Positions 41,822 through 51,095 of a stretch of DNA of 64,000 bases are shown in pieces. Below the pieces are notes generated by a model that was given only the letters and a program-made list of their open reading frames with translations, ran no database searches and was not told the DNA's origin. Origin of the DNA: Prochlorococcus sp. HOT208_60m_813O14 (GTDB lineage Bacteria; Cyanobacteriota; Cyanobacteriia; PCC-6307; Cyanobiaceae); the NCBI GenBank assembly GCA_002025945.1, contig MWOO01000188.1:80101-144100 (forward strand). Reading direction: 5' to 3'. Numbering within the stretch: the first letter of the stretch is position 1; the number at the start of each line of letters is the position of its first letter. The position numbers and the translations under genes are program-made.

Positions 41822-43300
41822 ATGTTTGATGAACTCTCATCACGCTTTGAAGACGCAGTAAAGGGTTTAAGAGGCGAAGGAAAAATTAGTGAAAATAATA
41901 TAAACGATGCCTTGAAGGAGGTAAAAAGAGCACTCCTTGATGCAGATGTTAGTTTGTCTGTAGTAAAAGAGTTTATATCAGATGTCAAAGATAAATCTAT
42001 TGGAGAAGAAGTAGTTAGGGGTGTAAACCCAGGCCAAAAATTTATTGAAGTTGTAAATAAAGAATTGATTAACATCATGGGGAATGAAAATTCTCCATTA
42101 AACGAAAATGAAAATAGTCCTACTGTCATTTTGATGGCTGGACTTCAGGGGGCGGGTAAAACAACTGCAACAGGAAAATTAGGTCTTTATTTAAAGGAAA
42201 AAGATAAAAAAGTTCTTTTGGTGGCTGCAGATATTTATCGACCAGCAGCTGTAGAGCAGCTTAAAACATTGGGAAGTCAATATGAATTGGAAGTTTTTTC
42301 AGCTAAAGAAAAAAATAGCAAACCAGAAGAAATAGCAAAGGAAGCATTGAATTTTGCTAGTGAAAATGATTTTAATTCGATAATTATTGATACCGCAGGA
42401 AGACTGCAAATTGATGATTCTATGATGAGTGAAATGGTTCGAATAAAAGAAGTTTCTAATCCTGATGAGGTTTTGCTTGTTGTTGATTCAATGATTGGGC
42501 AAGAAGCTGCAGATTTAACAAAGTCATTTCATGAAAAAGTAGGAATCACAGGGGCGATATTAACTAAGTTGGATGGTGACTCAAGAGGTGGAGCTGCTTT
42601 ATCAATAAGAAAAATAAGTGGTAAACCAATCAAATTTATAGGTGTAGGTGAAAAAATAGAGGCACTGCAACCATTCCATCCAGAGAGAATGGCAAGCAGA
42701 ATTTTAGGCATGGGCGATGTATTGACACTTGTTGAAAAAGCACAAAAGGAAGTTGAACTTGCTGATGCAGAGGCGATGCAAAAGAAACTTCAAGAAGCGA
42801 CCTTCGATTTTAATGATTTTGTAAAGCAAATGAGATTAATTAAAAGAATGGGTTCACTTGGTGGATTGATTAAATTAATTCCTGGAATGAATAAAATAGA
42901 TGATGGGATGATAAAAGATGGAGAAGATCAACTTAAGAAAATAGAATCCATGATCTCGTCAATGACTCTTGAGGAGAAACAAAAACCCGAAGTTCTTGCC
43001 GCTCAACCCTCAAGAAGACAAAGAATCGCTCAAGGTAGCGGTTATGAAGCAAAAGATGTAGATAAAGTATTAGCTGATTTTCAAAGAATGAGAGGTTTTA
43101 TGAAACAAATGTCTAACGGAGGTATGCCAGGAATGGGAGGCATGCCAGGAATGGGAGGTATGCCAGGAATGGGAGGTATGCCAGGAATGGGAGGTATGCC
43201 AGGAATGGGAGGGATGCCAGGAATGGGAGGGATGAGTGGTAATAAGCCAATGAAAAAACAAAAAAATAATAAAAAGAAAAAAGGTTTTGCCGATTTATAG
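41822..43300 (+). CDS. ffh: Signal recognition particle protein Ffh
   Basis: MAGLQGAGKTTATGKLG; DIYRPAAVEQL; DTAGRLQIDD; LTKLDGDSRGGAALS; Met-rich C-terminus. Confidence 0.97.
   Translation: MFDELSSRFEDAVKGLRGEGKISENNINDALKEVKRALLDADVSLSVVKEFISDVKDKSIGEEVVRGVNPGQKFIEVVNKELINIMGNENSPLNENENSPTVILMAGLQGAGKTTATGKLGLYLKEKDKKVLLVAADIYRPAAVEQLKTLGSQYELEVFSAKEKNSKPEEIAKEALNFASENDFNSIIIDTAGRLQIDDSMMSEMVRIKEVSNPDEVLLVVDSMIGQEAADLTKSFHEKVGITGAILTKLDGDSRGGAALSIRKISGKPIKFIGVGEKIEALQPFHPERMASRILGMGDVLTLVEKAQKEVELADAEAMQKKLQEATFDFNDFVKQMRLIKRMGSLGGLIKLIPGMNKIDDGMIKDGEDQLKKIESMISSMTLEEKQKPEVLAAQPSRRQRIAQGSGYEAKDVDKVLADFQRMRGFMKQMSNGGMPGMGGMPGMGGMPGMGGMPGMGGMPGMGGMPGMGGMSGNKPMKKQKNNKKKKGFADL
43121..43228 (+). 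repeat. Six tandem 18-nt repeats (ggtatgccaggaatggga) encoding GMPGMG
   Basis: Direct repeat seen in sequence at 3' end of ffh. Confidence 0.95.
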
Positions 43301-43354
43301 TTTCTATATTTTTACCTTTAAATGATATTATTATTAAAAACGCATTAATTTAAA

Positions 43355-43699
43355 ATGATTAAATTGCGCCTTAAGCGCTTTGGAAAGAAAAAAGAGGCAA
43401 GTTTCAGAATTGTTGCATGCAATAGTACTTCCAGAAGAGATGGTAGACCTCTGCAAGAACTAGGTTTTTATAATCCAAGAACTAAGGAAACCAGGCTTGA
43501 CACAGAAGCTTTAAGAACAAGACTTACCCAGGGTGCTCAGCCAACTGATGTTGTGAGAACTTTATTAGAAAAGGGCGGGTTATTAGAAAAAACAGAAAGA
43601 CCCTCTATCGCAATTGGTAAAGCAAAATTGGAGAAGGAAAAATTAGCTAAGGCTAAAACTAAAGACGAAGAAAATGATAGTAGTAAAGCTGAAAGCTAG
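43355..43699 (+). CDS. rpsP: 30S ribosomal protein S16
   Basis: [45 protein letters not shown]. Confidence 0.97.
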   Translation: MIKLRLKRFGKKKEASFRIVACNSTSRRDGRPLQELGFYNPRTKETRLDTEALRTRLTQGAQPTDVVRTLLEKGGLLEKTERPSIAIGKAKLEKEKLAKAKTKDEENDSSKAES

Positions 43700-43735
43700 T
43701 GAGTTGATAAATTATTATTCTTATTCAATAACTAG

Positions 43736-44692
43736 ATGAAGGAAGTTTCCAAAACTGGTCACTTCAAAATTGATTTGCCAAGCTCTGATGCTGCTACAGC
43801 ATTATCTGGACCTGGTAATTCTTTCTTAAAAAAATTTGAGTCTCTTACAGGAGTTTCTTTAACTATAAGAGGCTTACAACTTGAGATGAACGGTGTTATA
43901 TCTAAAATTGAGAGAGCCTCAGCATTAGTAGAGCTAACAAGACCAATTTGGGAACAAGGCTTAGAAGTTCCAGAGGTTGATCTTAAAGCGGCTTTAAGTT
44001 CTTTAAATATGGGCGAATCATCTTCACATGCTGAACTTGGAAAAAAAATCCTTGCGCGTTCCAAAGAAGGAAGATTTTTAAGACCAAGAACTATAAGGCA
44101 AAAAGAATATGTTGAATCAATTGAAAACTTTGATCTTACGTTTGCAATTGGCCCAGCTGGAACAGGTAAGACATTTTTAGCAACTGTTTGCGCTGCAAGG
44201 CTATTGAACGAGAAAAAAATTGAAAAAATTGTTTTAACCAGACCAGCTGTAGAAGCTGGAGAAAGTTTGGGATTTCTACCTGGTGATTTGCAACAAAAAG
44301 TAGATCCATATTTAAGACCCTTATTTGATTCTTTACATAGTATTTTCGGGTTTGATAGAACAAATTCATTAATTGATAAGGGAATTATTGAAGTTGCTCC
44401 TTTGGCATTTATGAGAGGAAGAACCTTAGATAATTCTTTAATTATCTTGGATGAAGCACAAAATACTACTTGCTCTCAAATGAGAATGTTTTTAACCAGA
44501 TTGGGTGATAGATCAAAAATGGTTGTAAACGGAGATATTACACAAATTGATTTAAAAAAAGATCAGGAAAGCGGCCTCATTGAAGCATCGAGAATTTTCT
44601 CTGAAACTGAGGGTATAAAATTTTGTTATTTAAATATTGAAGATGTAGTTCGTCATCCTTTAGTTCAAAAAATTATTGAGGCTTATCAATAA
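43736..44692 (+). CDS. phoH: PhoH-family ATPase
   Basis: TFAIGPAGTGKTFLATVCAA; LTRPAVEAGESLGFLPGDLQQKVDPYLRPLFD; IILDEAQNTT. Confidence 0.95.
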   Translation: MKEVSKTGHFKIDLPSSDAATALSGPGNSFLKKFESLTGVSLTIRGLQLEMNGVISKIERASALVELTRPIWEQGLEVPEVDLKAALSSLNMGESSSHAELGKKILARSKEGRFLRPRTIRQKEYVESIENFDLTFAIGPAGTGKTFLATVCAARLLNEKKIEKIVLTRPAVEAGESLGFLPGDLQQKVDPYLRPLFDSLHSIFGFDRTNSLIDKGIIEVAPLAFMRGRTLDNSLIILDEAQNTTCSQMRMFLTRLGDRSKMVVNGDITQIDLKKDQESGLIEASRIFSETEGIKFCYLNIEDVVRHPLVQKIIEAYQ

Positions 44693-44766
44693 ATTTATAA
44701 CTCTGGAGATCCGTACCCTGAAATTTTAAAAATCAAGTAGAATAATCTCATATTTAATAAAAAAAA

Positions 44767-45504
44767 ATGCCAGCAAGTAGTAATTTCAATCAAGCTATTC
44801 GTGAAGCACAAACTAGTTCAATTGTTGGACCAAATGTTGTTCAAAAAGCTTTACCTTACGTAGGTGGAGGTATGGTTCTAACTTCTTTAGGGGTTTTAGC
44901 AGGTGTCTCACTCATAGCAACGAATCCTGGGCTTTTCCAGCCTCTTTCAATAGTTGCATTAATTGCAGAATTAATTTTGTTTTTTATAGCAACAAGCGCT
45001 GCAAATAATGCAAATAATGCGAAGGCTTTACCTTTATTAACAGGCTTTAGCTTGTTAACTGGATTCACCTTAAGTGGAATAGTTGCTTTAGCAATAGGAA
45101 CAATAGGTATTGGTTCGGTTGGAACAGCTGCATTAGCTACAGGCATAACTTTCGTTATTGCCTCTTACACTGGCCAAAGAATGAGTGATAGTGTTGGTCA
45201 AGCACTAAGTGGTGTAGTTGGTCTTGGGTTGATAGGATTGCTCATAGCTATGTTTGTCCAATTAATTGGAGGATTCTTTGCTCCAGGAGTTTTTGGAGGT
45301 TCAGGACTCGAATTGATAATTGCAGGTTTTGGAACTGTCTTATTTGTGGCAATGTCTTTCGTGGATTTCTATACAATGCCGAGAAGATATAATGATGAGC
45401 AATACCTTGCAGGAGCTTTAGGTATGTATCTAACTTATATAAATCTTTTTGTTTTTATATTGAGATTAATGATTGCACTTCAAGGCGGTGGAAGAAGGGA
45501 CTAA
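44767..45504 (+). CDS. Bax inhibitor-1/YccA-family membrane protein
   Basis: Seven hydrophobic segments; TFVIASYTGQRMSD; FVDFYTMPRRYNDEQYLAGALGMYLTYINLFVFILRL. Confidence 0.85.
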   Translation: MPASSNFNQAIREAQTSSIVGPNVVQKALPYVGGGMVLTSLGVLAGVSLIATNPGLFQPLSIVALIAELILFFIATSAANNANNAKALPLLTGFSLLTGFTLSGIVALAIGTIGIGSVGTAALATGITFVIASYTGQRMSDSVGQALSGVVGLGLIGLLIAMFVQLIGGFFAPGVFGGSGLELIIAGFGTVLFVAMSFVDFYTMPRRYNDEQYLAGALGMYLTYINLFVFILRLMIALQGGGRRD

Positions 45505-45530
45505 TCACATTACTTAAATAACAACCTAAT

Positions 45531-45556
45531 GCGTAGATTTGTGTCTACGCTTTTTT
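45531..45556 (+). terminator. Rho-independent terminator downstream of BI-1 family gene
   Basis: Perfect GCGTAGA-TTTGTG-TCTACGC hairpin followed by T6. Confidence 0.92.
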
Positions 45557-46082
45557 ATTGGGCGATATCACGAATTTGTTTTTTTATAAATTCCTTTTGC
45601 TCTGAATCATATTTTATTGAATTATTAAAACTATTTCCCATATCATCTAAGTCTCTAAGGACTTGATTGACAGACTTTGTAACTGACTTAGTTTCTAGCA
45701 GTTTTAAAATAGCCTTACATCTATCTGAAATGTTTTCCGATGTTACCTCATATTCATGATTTTTGTCTCTTCGATGAATAATAATTTGAGCGGAACTCAT
45801 TATTAAATTTTTTACTACTATGTCTGTTACAGCATCACCACCTTCGTTCAGTTTGTAAATTAGTGAAAAAGGAAGTTTATCTAATAAAAAACAATCTTTA
45901 TCTGATAAAGCGTATGCAAAAAATCCTCTGAGTCCATTTTTTGTTTTGGTTAGCTCTGCGATTCTATCTGCTAAAACCTCTTCGCTGAGTAAATCTTCAC
46001 CCCACTCTTTGCACCATTGTGCTGATATGTTTATAGCCTGCGTGAAGGAGGCTTTTTTAAAATTTATGGTTTTTTTTTCCAT
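45555..46082 (-). CDS. Conserved hypothetical protein
   Basis: 175-aa ORF, coding-like composition, divergent from era. Confidence 0.65.
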   Translation of the reverse strand: MEKKTINFKKASFTQAINISAQWCKEWGEDLLSEEVLADRIAELTKTKNGLRGFFAYALSDKDCFLLDKLPFSLIYKLNEGGDAVTDIVVKNLIMSSAQIIIHRRDKNHEYEVTSENISDRCKAILKLLETKSVTKSVNQVLRDLDDMGNSFNNSIKYDSEQKEFIKKQIRDIAQ

Positions 46083-46120
46083 TTTTGATCAGAATTTTAT
46101 TATTGATGCATTAAAAGTCT

Positions 46121-47032
46121 TTGGCCAATTATAGATCTGGGTTTGTAACTTTACTAGGAAGGCCAAATGTCGGTAAATCTACTTTAATAAATAAATTGAT
46201 TGGAGAAAGAATAACAATTACTTCTCCAATAGCGCAAACTACTCGAAATAAATTAAAAGGAATACTTACCACAGAAAATGGGCAGATAATTTTTGTTGAT
46301 ACGCCAGGTGTTCATAAACCTCATCATCGACTTGGAGAGATATTAGTAAAAAACGCAAAATCTGCAATTAATGGAGTTGATATAGTAATTTTTGTAATTG
46401 ATTCGAGTGAAGAGCCTGGTAGAGGTGATGAATATATTTTGAACTTTCTAATCGCAAATAAAACTAAGTTTATTGTGGCATTAAATAAGTGGGATTTGGT
46501 TAATAAGGAATTTAGGAATTTACGATTAGATCAATATAGAAGATTTTTTGGAATGAATAGAAACTTTCAAATTGTAAGTGCTTCTCAAGGTGAAGGATGT
46601 TCTGAATTAGTCGATAGTGCACTTAATTTTCTTCCAGAGGGACCAAAACTTTATGACGAAGAGACGATTTGTGACCAACCATTAGATAACTTACTATCTG
46701 ATTTAGTAAGAGAACAGGTATTAAAAAATACAAGAGAAGAGGTGCCTCATAGTGTCGCAGTAAAGATAGAAAAGAGAGAGGAAATGAAAAGAAAAAATGG
46801 CAAAGTTTTTACAGCTATTTTGGCTACTATTATTGTTGAAAGATCAACTCAAAAAGGCATTCTTATTGGAAAGAAAGGTTCAATGTTAAAAATGATTGGA
46901 CAGTCAGCAAGATCAAATATGTCAAAATTAATTGATGGTCCAGTTCACCTAGAGTTGTTTGTGAAAGTTGTTCCAAATTGGAGAAAAAAAGAATCAAGGT
47001 TAATTGAGTTTGGTTATGAGGAAGATTTCTAA
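46121..47032 (+). CDS. era: GTPase Era
   Basis: LLGRPNVGKSTLINKLIGERITITSPIAQTTRNKLKGI; KH-domain ILIGKKGSMLKMIG. Confidence 0.96.
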   Translation: MANYRSGFVTLLGRPNVGKSTLINKLIGERITITSPIAQTTRNKLKGILTTENGQIIFVDTPGVHKPHHRLGEILVKNAKSAINGVDIVIFVIDSSEEPGRGDEYILNFLIANKTKFIVALNKWDLVNKEFRNLRLDQYRRFFGMNRNFQIVSASQGEGCSELVDSALNFLPEGPKLYDEETICDQPLDNLLSDLVREQVLKNTREEVPHSVAVKIEKREEMKRKNGKVFTAILATIIVERSTQKGILIGKKGSMLKMIGQSARSNMSKLIDGPVHLELFVKVVPNWRKKESRLIEFGYEEDF

Positions 47033-48253
47033 ATGAGCGGTTTTAATTTTGATGTAATTACGTTGTTCCCTAAAGCTTTTGAATTAATAAATAATTTAGG
47101 GGTCATAACAAAAGCTCTAGATAAGAATTTGATCGATGTTAATTTACATGATTTAAGAGAATATGGAGAAGGTTCTTACAGACAAGTAGACGATAAGCCT
47201 TACGGAGGAGGAGCAGGTATGGTATTAAAACCTGAACCTATTTATAAGGCATATGAATCAATTAGAAAACTACCTAAAAGTAAAACTTTGCTGATGACTC
47301 CACAGGGTAAAGTCTTAAAACAAAAGGATCTCGCGAGATGGTCTACTTTGGATCAAATAATAATTATTTGTGGTCAATATGAAGGTTTTGATGAAAGGAT
47401 TAGATGTTTAGCTGATGAAGAGATATCGATAGGCGATTATGTACTTTCTGGAGGTGAGATACCTGCTATATCAATAATTAACGGTTTGACTAGATTATTA
47501 CCAGGAACTCTTGGTGATCCAGACTCCTTAGTCGATGAGAGTCATAATTCTTCTTTATTAGAATATCCTCAATACACGAGGCCGTTAACTTTTAGAGATA
47601 TGAAAGTGCCGGATATTCTAGTGAGCGGTAATCATGAAGAGATTAAATCGTGGAGAAGAAGAAAAAGTTTTGAAAGAACATTGGAGAGAAGAAGTGACTT
47701 AATTTCAAAAGAAAATCACAAAAAATCCCTACAAAGTAAGAGAATAATAAAAGACAATAATCAAATCATGAAATTTAGAATAGGCAATGGATACGATATT
47801 CACAGACTAGTAGAGGATAGGGATTTAATTATTGGAGGTGTAAAATTACATCATCCTGAAAATTTAGGATTGGATGGTCATAGTGATGCTGATGTTTTAA
47901 GTCACTCAATAATGGATGCATTATTGGGGGCACTTTCGCTAGGCGATATAGGAAAGTATTTCCCCCCATCTGATGAAAAATGGAAAAATGCTGATAGCTT
48001 GTTTTTATTATCAAAAGTAATTGATTTGATAAGACAAGATGGTTGGGAAATAAATAATGTTGATAGTGTTCTTATTGCTGAAAGACCAAAAATCATGCCT
48101 CATATAAAACTAATGAAAAAAAATATTTCTGAAATTTTAAATATTGATGAAAATTTAATTGGGATTAAAGCAACCACGAATGAAAAATTGGGTCCAGAAG
48201 GGAGAGAAGAGGGTATAAGTTGTCATTCTGTAGTTCTACTTGAGAAAAAATGA
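47033..48253 (+). CDS. trmD-ispF: Single frame containing tRNA (guanine-N1)-methyltransferase TrmD fused to 2-C-methyl-D-erythritol 2,4-cyclodiphosphate synthase IspF
   Basis: Trm[43 protein letters not shown]; Isp[45 protein letters not shown]; no stop between; internal ATG at 47768. Confidence 0.88.
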   Translation: MSGFNFDVITLFPKAFELINNLGVITKALDKNLIDVNLHDLREYGEGSYRQVDDKPYGGGAGMVLKPEPIYKAYESIRKLPKSKTLLMTPQGKVLKQKDLARWSTLDQIIIICGQYEGFDERIRCLADEEISIGDYVLSGGEIPAISIINGLTRLLPGTLGDPDSLVDESHNSSLLEYPQYTRPLTFRDMKVPDILVSGNHEEIKSWRRRKSFERTLERRSDLISKENHKKSLQSKRIIKDNNQIMKFRIGNGYDIHRLVEDRDLIIGGVKLHHPENLGLDGHSDADVLSHSIMDALLGALSLGDIGKYFPPSDEKWKNADSLFLLSKVIDLIRQDGWEINNVDSVLIAERPKIMPHIKLMKKNISEILNIDENLIGIKATTNEKLGPEGREEGISCHSVVLLEKK

Positions 48254-48696
48254 GATTTAATTTAAATTTGAAAAAAAAAATTCAAAGATTTTGTTTATTA
48301 TTAGTTTGCTTAGTAGTTTTAATTTTCCAATCTGATATTCCCAATTTAAAAGCTCTTACAATGGATAATTATAAAGGTGCAATGGTTATAGAGGAATTAA
48401 GACTTAAAGTCCCTGCTGTTTCAAAAGGGGCATGGTTAAATGCTGAAAAAGAAATCTGGGATCCATGGTTATCTTCTCAAGAGGGTTTTTTGGGGAGACA
48501 ATTATTTTGGAATAAAGAAAAAGAAGAAGCTTTAATATTGGTAAATTGGAAAAGTAAAGAATTATGGAAAAACATACCAATGTCAGAAGTAAATGTCGTT
48601 CAAAAAAAATTTGAAGATAAAGTTAAAGCTGCTCTAAATGTAGGCGAGAATCCTTTTGAATTAATTTATGAGGGAGAATTAGATAAGCAAAGATGA
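48250..48696 (+). CDS. TIGR03792-like exported hypothetical protein
   Basis: Signal-like N-term; [44 protein letters not shown]. Confidence 0.65.
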   Translation: MRFNLNLKKKIQRFCLLLVCLVVLIFQSDIPNLKALTMDNYKGAMVIEELRLKVPAVSKGAWLNAEKEIWDPWLSSQEGFLGRQLFWNKEKEEALILVNWKSKELWKNIPMSEVNVVQKKFEDKVKAALNVGENPFELIYEGELDKQR

Positions 48697-49349
48697 ATTT
48701 TGATATCAAGTTTGATTTTCAAAGAAGAGATAGGCTTGGACTCATTGAGGCTATTTGGGGGCAAGATAAGAGTATCGACCAATTAGAGAGATTATCTGAA
48801 AATGTATTAAGTAAAAATGAGGTTGTTTTTATTACTAGGATTAATAGTAAAAAGGCTAATTATCTTTTAAATTTGTATGATGATGCACGATTCTATGAAG
48901 AAGCAAATTGCTTAACAATTGGGAAAAATTTGAATAAATTAAATACTAAAAAAAAAGTTGCCATAATTTCAGGCGGCTCAAGCGATTTGGCCGTAACACT
49001 TGAAGCACAATTAGCTCTTGAAATTCATGGAGTGAATTGTCAATCTTTTATAGATGTTGGTGTAGCTGGACTTCATCGATTAATGAGTCAGTTAGAAGAA
49101 ATTAATAAATATAATGTATTAATAGTTTGTGCTGGGATGGAAGGAGCCTTGGCAACAGTTGTGGGTGGATTATTGCCACAACCTATAATTGCAGTACCTG
49201 TCTCAGTTGGCTATGGCGTTAGTAGGGATGGGCAAGCTGCTTTAAATAGTATGTTGTCAAGTTGTTCTCCAGGTATTTCAGTTATGAATATAGATAATGG
49301 TTATGGAGCAGCAATGGCGGCTCTGAGAATTATTAAAAGTATTTCCTAA
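48693..49349 (+). CDS. larB: LarB-type nickel-pincer cofactor biosynthesis protein (AIR carboxylase-like)
   Basis: VAIISGGSSDLAVTLEAQLALEIHGVNCQSFIDVGVAGLHRL; CAGMEGALATVVGGLLPQPIIAVPVSVGYG. Confidence 0.85.
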   Translation: MNFDIKFDFQRRDRLGLIEAIWGQDKSIDQLERLSENVLSKNEVVFITRINSKKANYLLNLYDDARFYEEANCLTIGKNLNKLNTKKKVAIISGGSSDLAVTLEAQLALEIHGVNCQSFIDVGVAGLHRLMSQLEEINKYNVLIVCAGMEGALATVVGGLLPQPIIAVPVSVGYGVSRDGQAALNSMLSSCSPGISVMNIDNGYGAAMAALRIIKSIS

Positions 49350-49354
49350 TTGAT

Positions 49355-49488
49355 TTACTTTTTTTCTATTTCTAATAGGTTTTCTATCCATAAATTAAGT
49401 TGTTTTGAAAGCATTCCTTCTTCTCTCATTTTGATTGCTTTTATCAATACTTCTGTATTTACCCATTCTGGAAATCTTTTCGGCATTT
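49355..49488 (-). other. Possible small CDS split between two frames at an A6 run
   Basis: MPKRFPEWVNTEVLIKK (ATG 49488) and, one frame away, KKAIKMREEGMLSKQLNLWIENLLEIEKK* (ends 49355). Confidence 0.35.
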
Positions 49489-49553
49489 ATTTATATATTC
49501 AGTAACTTTAATTTGGTACAAATTTTTATAAAGACAAGATCTAAGTAACAAAT

Positions 49554-49721
49554 TTAATCTTTTATGTTTGATTTTGTCCCTAATCTAGAAAGCTCAGAAG
49601 ATGTATGTTCATTTTCTACATTTTTTAATCTTTCAATTAACTCAGAGAGATCTTTGTGTGCTAATTCCCCATTTTGCTCCCATTTTAGGGATCTTGAGTT
49701 ACTATTAATTTTTTCTTTCAT
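49554..49721 (-). CDS. 55-aa hypothetical protein
   Basis: MKEKINSNSRSLKWEQNGELAHKDLSELIERLKNVENEHTSSELSRLGTKSNIKD; below ORF-track cutoff. Confidence 0.5.
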   Translation of the reverse strand: MKEKINSNSRSLKWEQNGELAHKDLSELIERLKNVENEHTSSELSRLGTKSNIKD

Positions 49722-49833
49722 TTTTCTATTGAGGTAATAAAAATATAAAACGAAAACAAAAAAAATTCGGCTATTGTTTCAAGGCTAAACTTAAAAAATT
49801 ATGAAGATTTTTGATATATGAAAATTATGTCTT

Positions 49834-50043
49834 TTAACCACCGCCAACTATTGAAACGATTTCTAAATTATCCCCATCTTTTAGTTTCACTTTTTCCAAT
49901 TTTACGGAATTAATAATTAATTTATTTAACTCTACGACAATTGTATTGGGTTTATATCCCATTAAATTTAGAGCTTTAGATAGTAGAGCATTTTCTTGAT
50001 CAAGTTCTATTATTTTTTCTTCTCCATTTACTTTAATTTTCAT
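49834..50043 (-). CDS. thiS: Sulfur carrier protein ThiS
   Basis: Ubiquitin-like, ends VSIVGGG; overlaps thiE. Confidence 0.9.
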   Translation of the reverse strand: MKIKVNGEEKIIELDQENALLSKALNLMGYKPNTIVVELNKLIINSVKLEKVKLKDGDNLEIVSIVGGG

Positions 50044-51088
50044 AAGACAACTCTTTTAGAATCATAATAGCGTCTTCTTTAGGATCTTCAGAATCCATTA
50101 ATTGGGAAACTAGGGCAACTTTTTTAAACCCATTTCTTCTTAAATATGAAATATTAGTTGATTTAATTCCTCCGATAGCAAACCAAGGAATATTTAAATC
50201 TTTTGTTAATTTTTTGATCTCTTCAATTCCTATAGGTTTTTTGTTCTTTTTTGTTGCAGTTTCAAATACTGGTCCTATTCCTATGTAATCACAACCTTCT
50301 TTAAGAGCATTAGAAATATCAATTTTATTATTTGCGCTTATCCCAATAATTTTTGAATATCCTAATATTTTTCTTGCGGTTTTTAAGTCTAAATCATCTT
50401 TTCCAAGATGAATTCCATCTGCATTAGAAGCTAGAGCTATATCAAGTCTGTCGTTAATGATGAACAAAGAATTATATCTTTTACATAGATTTTTAATCTT
50501 AATTGCTTCTTGAAGATTTTCTTTATCAGTTCCCTTTTTAAATCTATGTTGAATGATTCTTGCTCCCGCAATTAAAATCTCCTCGATTATTTCTAGTAAA
50601 TTGTCCTTTTGATCTGTAATTACATATAAGTTATTCTCTTTTAATATTTCCACTGACTTCTTAGACTTGCTTAAGCTTAATAAGTCATTTTCTATAGTAT
50701 AAATTTCATATCTAATTTCTGAAGCGATTTTTGAAAGGTCAAGATTATGTAGTCTTGAGAATTCTTCTATGACTCTTAATGCTTCTTGAACTCTAGCTGA
50801 ATTAGAACTTATAATTTGCTCTGAGGTTTTCCTGTTTATTTGCTCTTGATGAGTTAAGCCTTTGCATTTGTCCTCAATATGATTCCTAGATTGTTTATAA
50901 ACTTCTAAATGATTTTTACCTAATATTTGTCTAAAATCTTTAATCCTTTCAACAAATTTTTCTTTTCCTAGTCCAAATCTCGCCCAATCTTCTAGTACTC
51001 TTAATCCTTCTCTAGCTCTGTCTAGATTGGCATCAATAATTTGATAAATTCTTAAATCTTCAGCGTTTGGAGTATTAGGATCTAACAT
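50033..51088 (-). CDS. thiE: ThiD2-ThiE fusion thiamine-phosphate synthase
   Basis: N-term YQIIDANLDRAREGLRVLEDWARFGLG ThiD2-like domain, C-term ThiE IHLGKDDLDLKTARKILG, PWFAIGGI. Confidence 0.92.
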   Translation of the reverse strand: MLDPNTPNAEDLRIYQIIDANLDRAREGLRVLEDWARFGLGKEKFVERIKDFRQILGKNHLEVYKQSRNHIEDKCKGLTHQEQINRKTSEQIISSNSARVQEALRVIEEFSRLHNLDLSKIASEIRYEIYTIENDLLSLSKSKKSVEILKENNLYVITDQKDNLLEIIEEILIAGARIIQHRFKKGTDKENLQEAIKIKNLCKRYNSLFIINDRLDIALASNADGIHLGKDDLDLKTARKILGYSKIIGISANNKIDISNALKEGCDYIGIGPVFETATKKNKKPIGIEEIKKLTKDLNIPWFAIGGIKSTNISYLRRNGFKKVALVSQLMDSEDPKEDAIMILKELSYEN

Positions 51089-51095
51089 TTGTAAA

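Noticed and set aside
43070-43261. Antisense ORF rich in HSWHTSHSW repeats
   Set aside because: Reverse translation of the ffh GMPGMG repeat; no independent evidence of coding.
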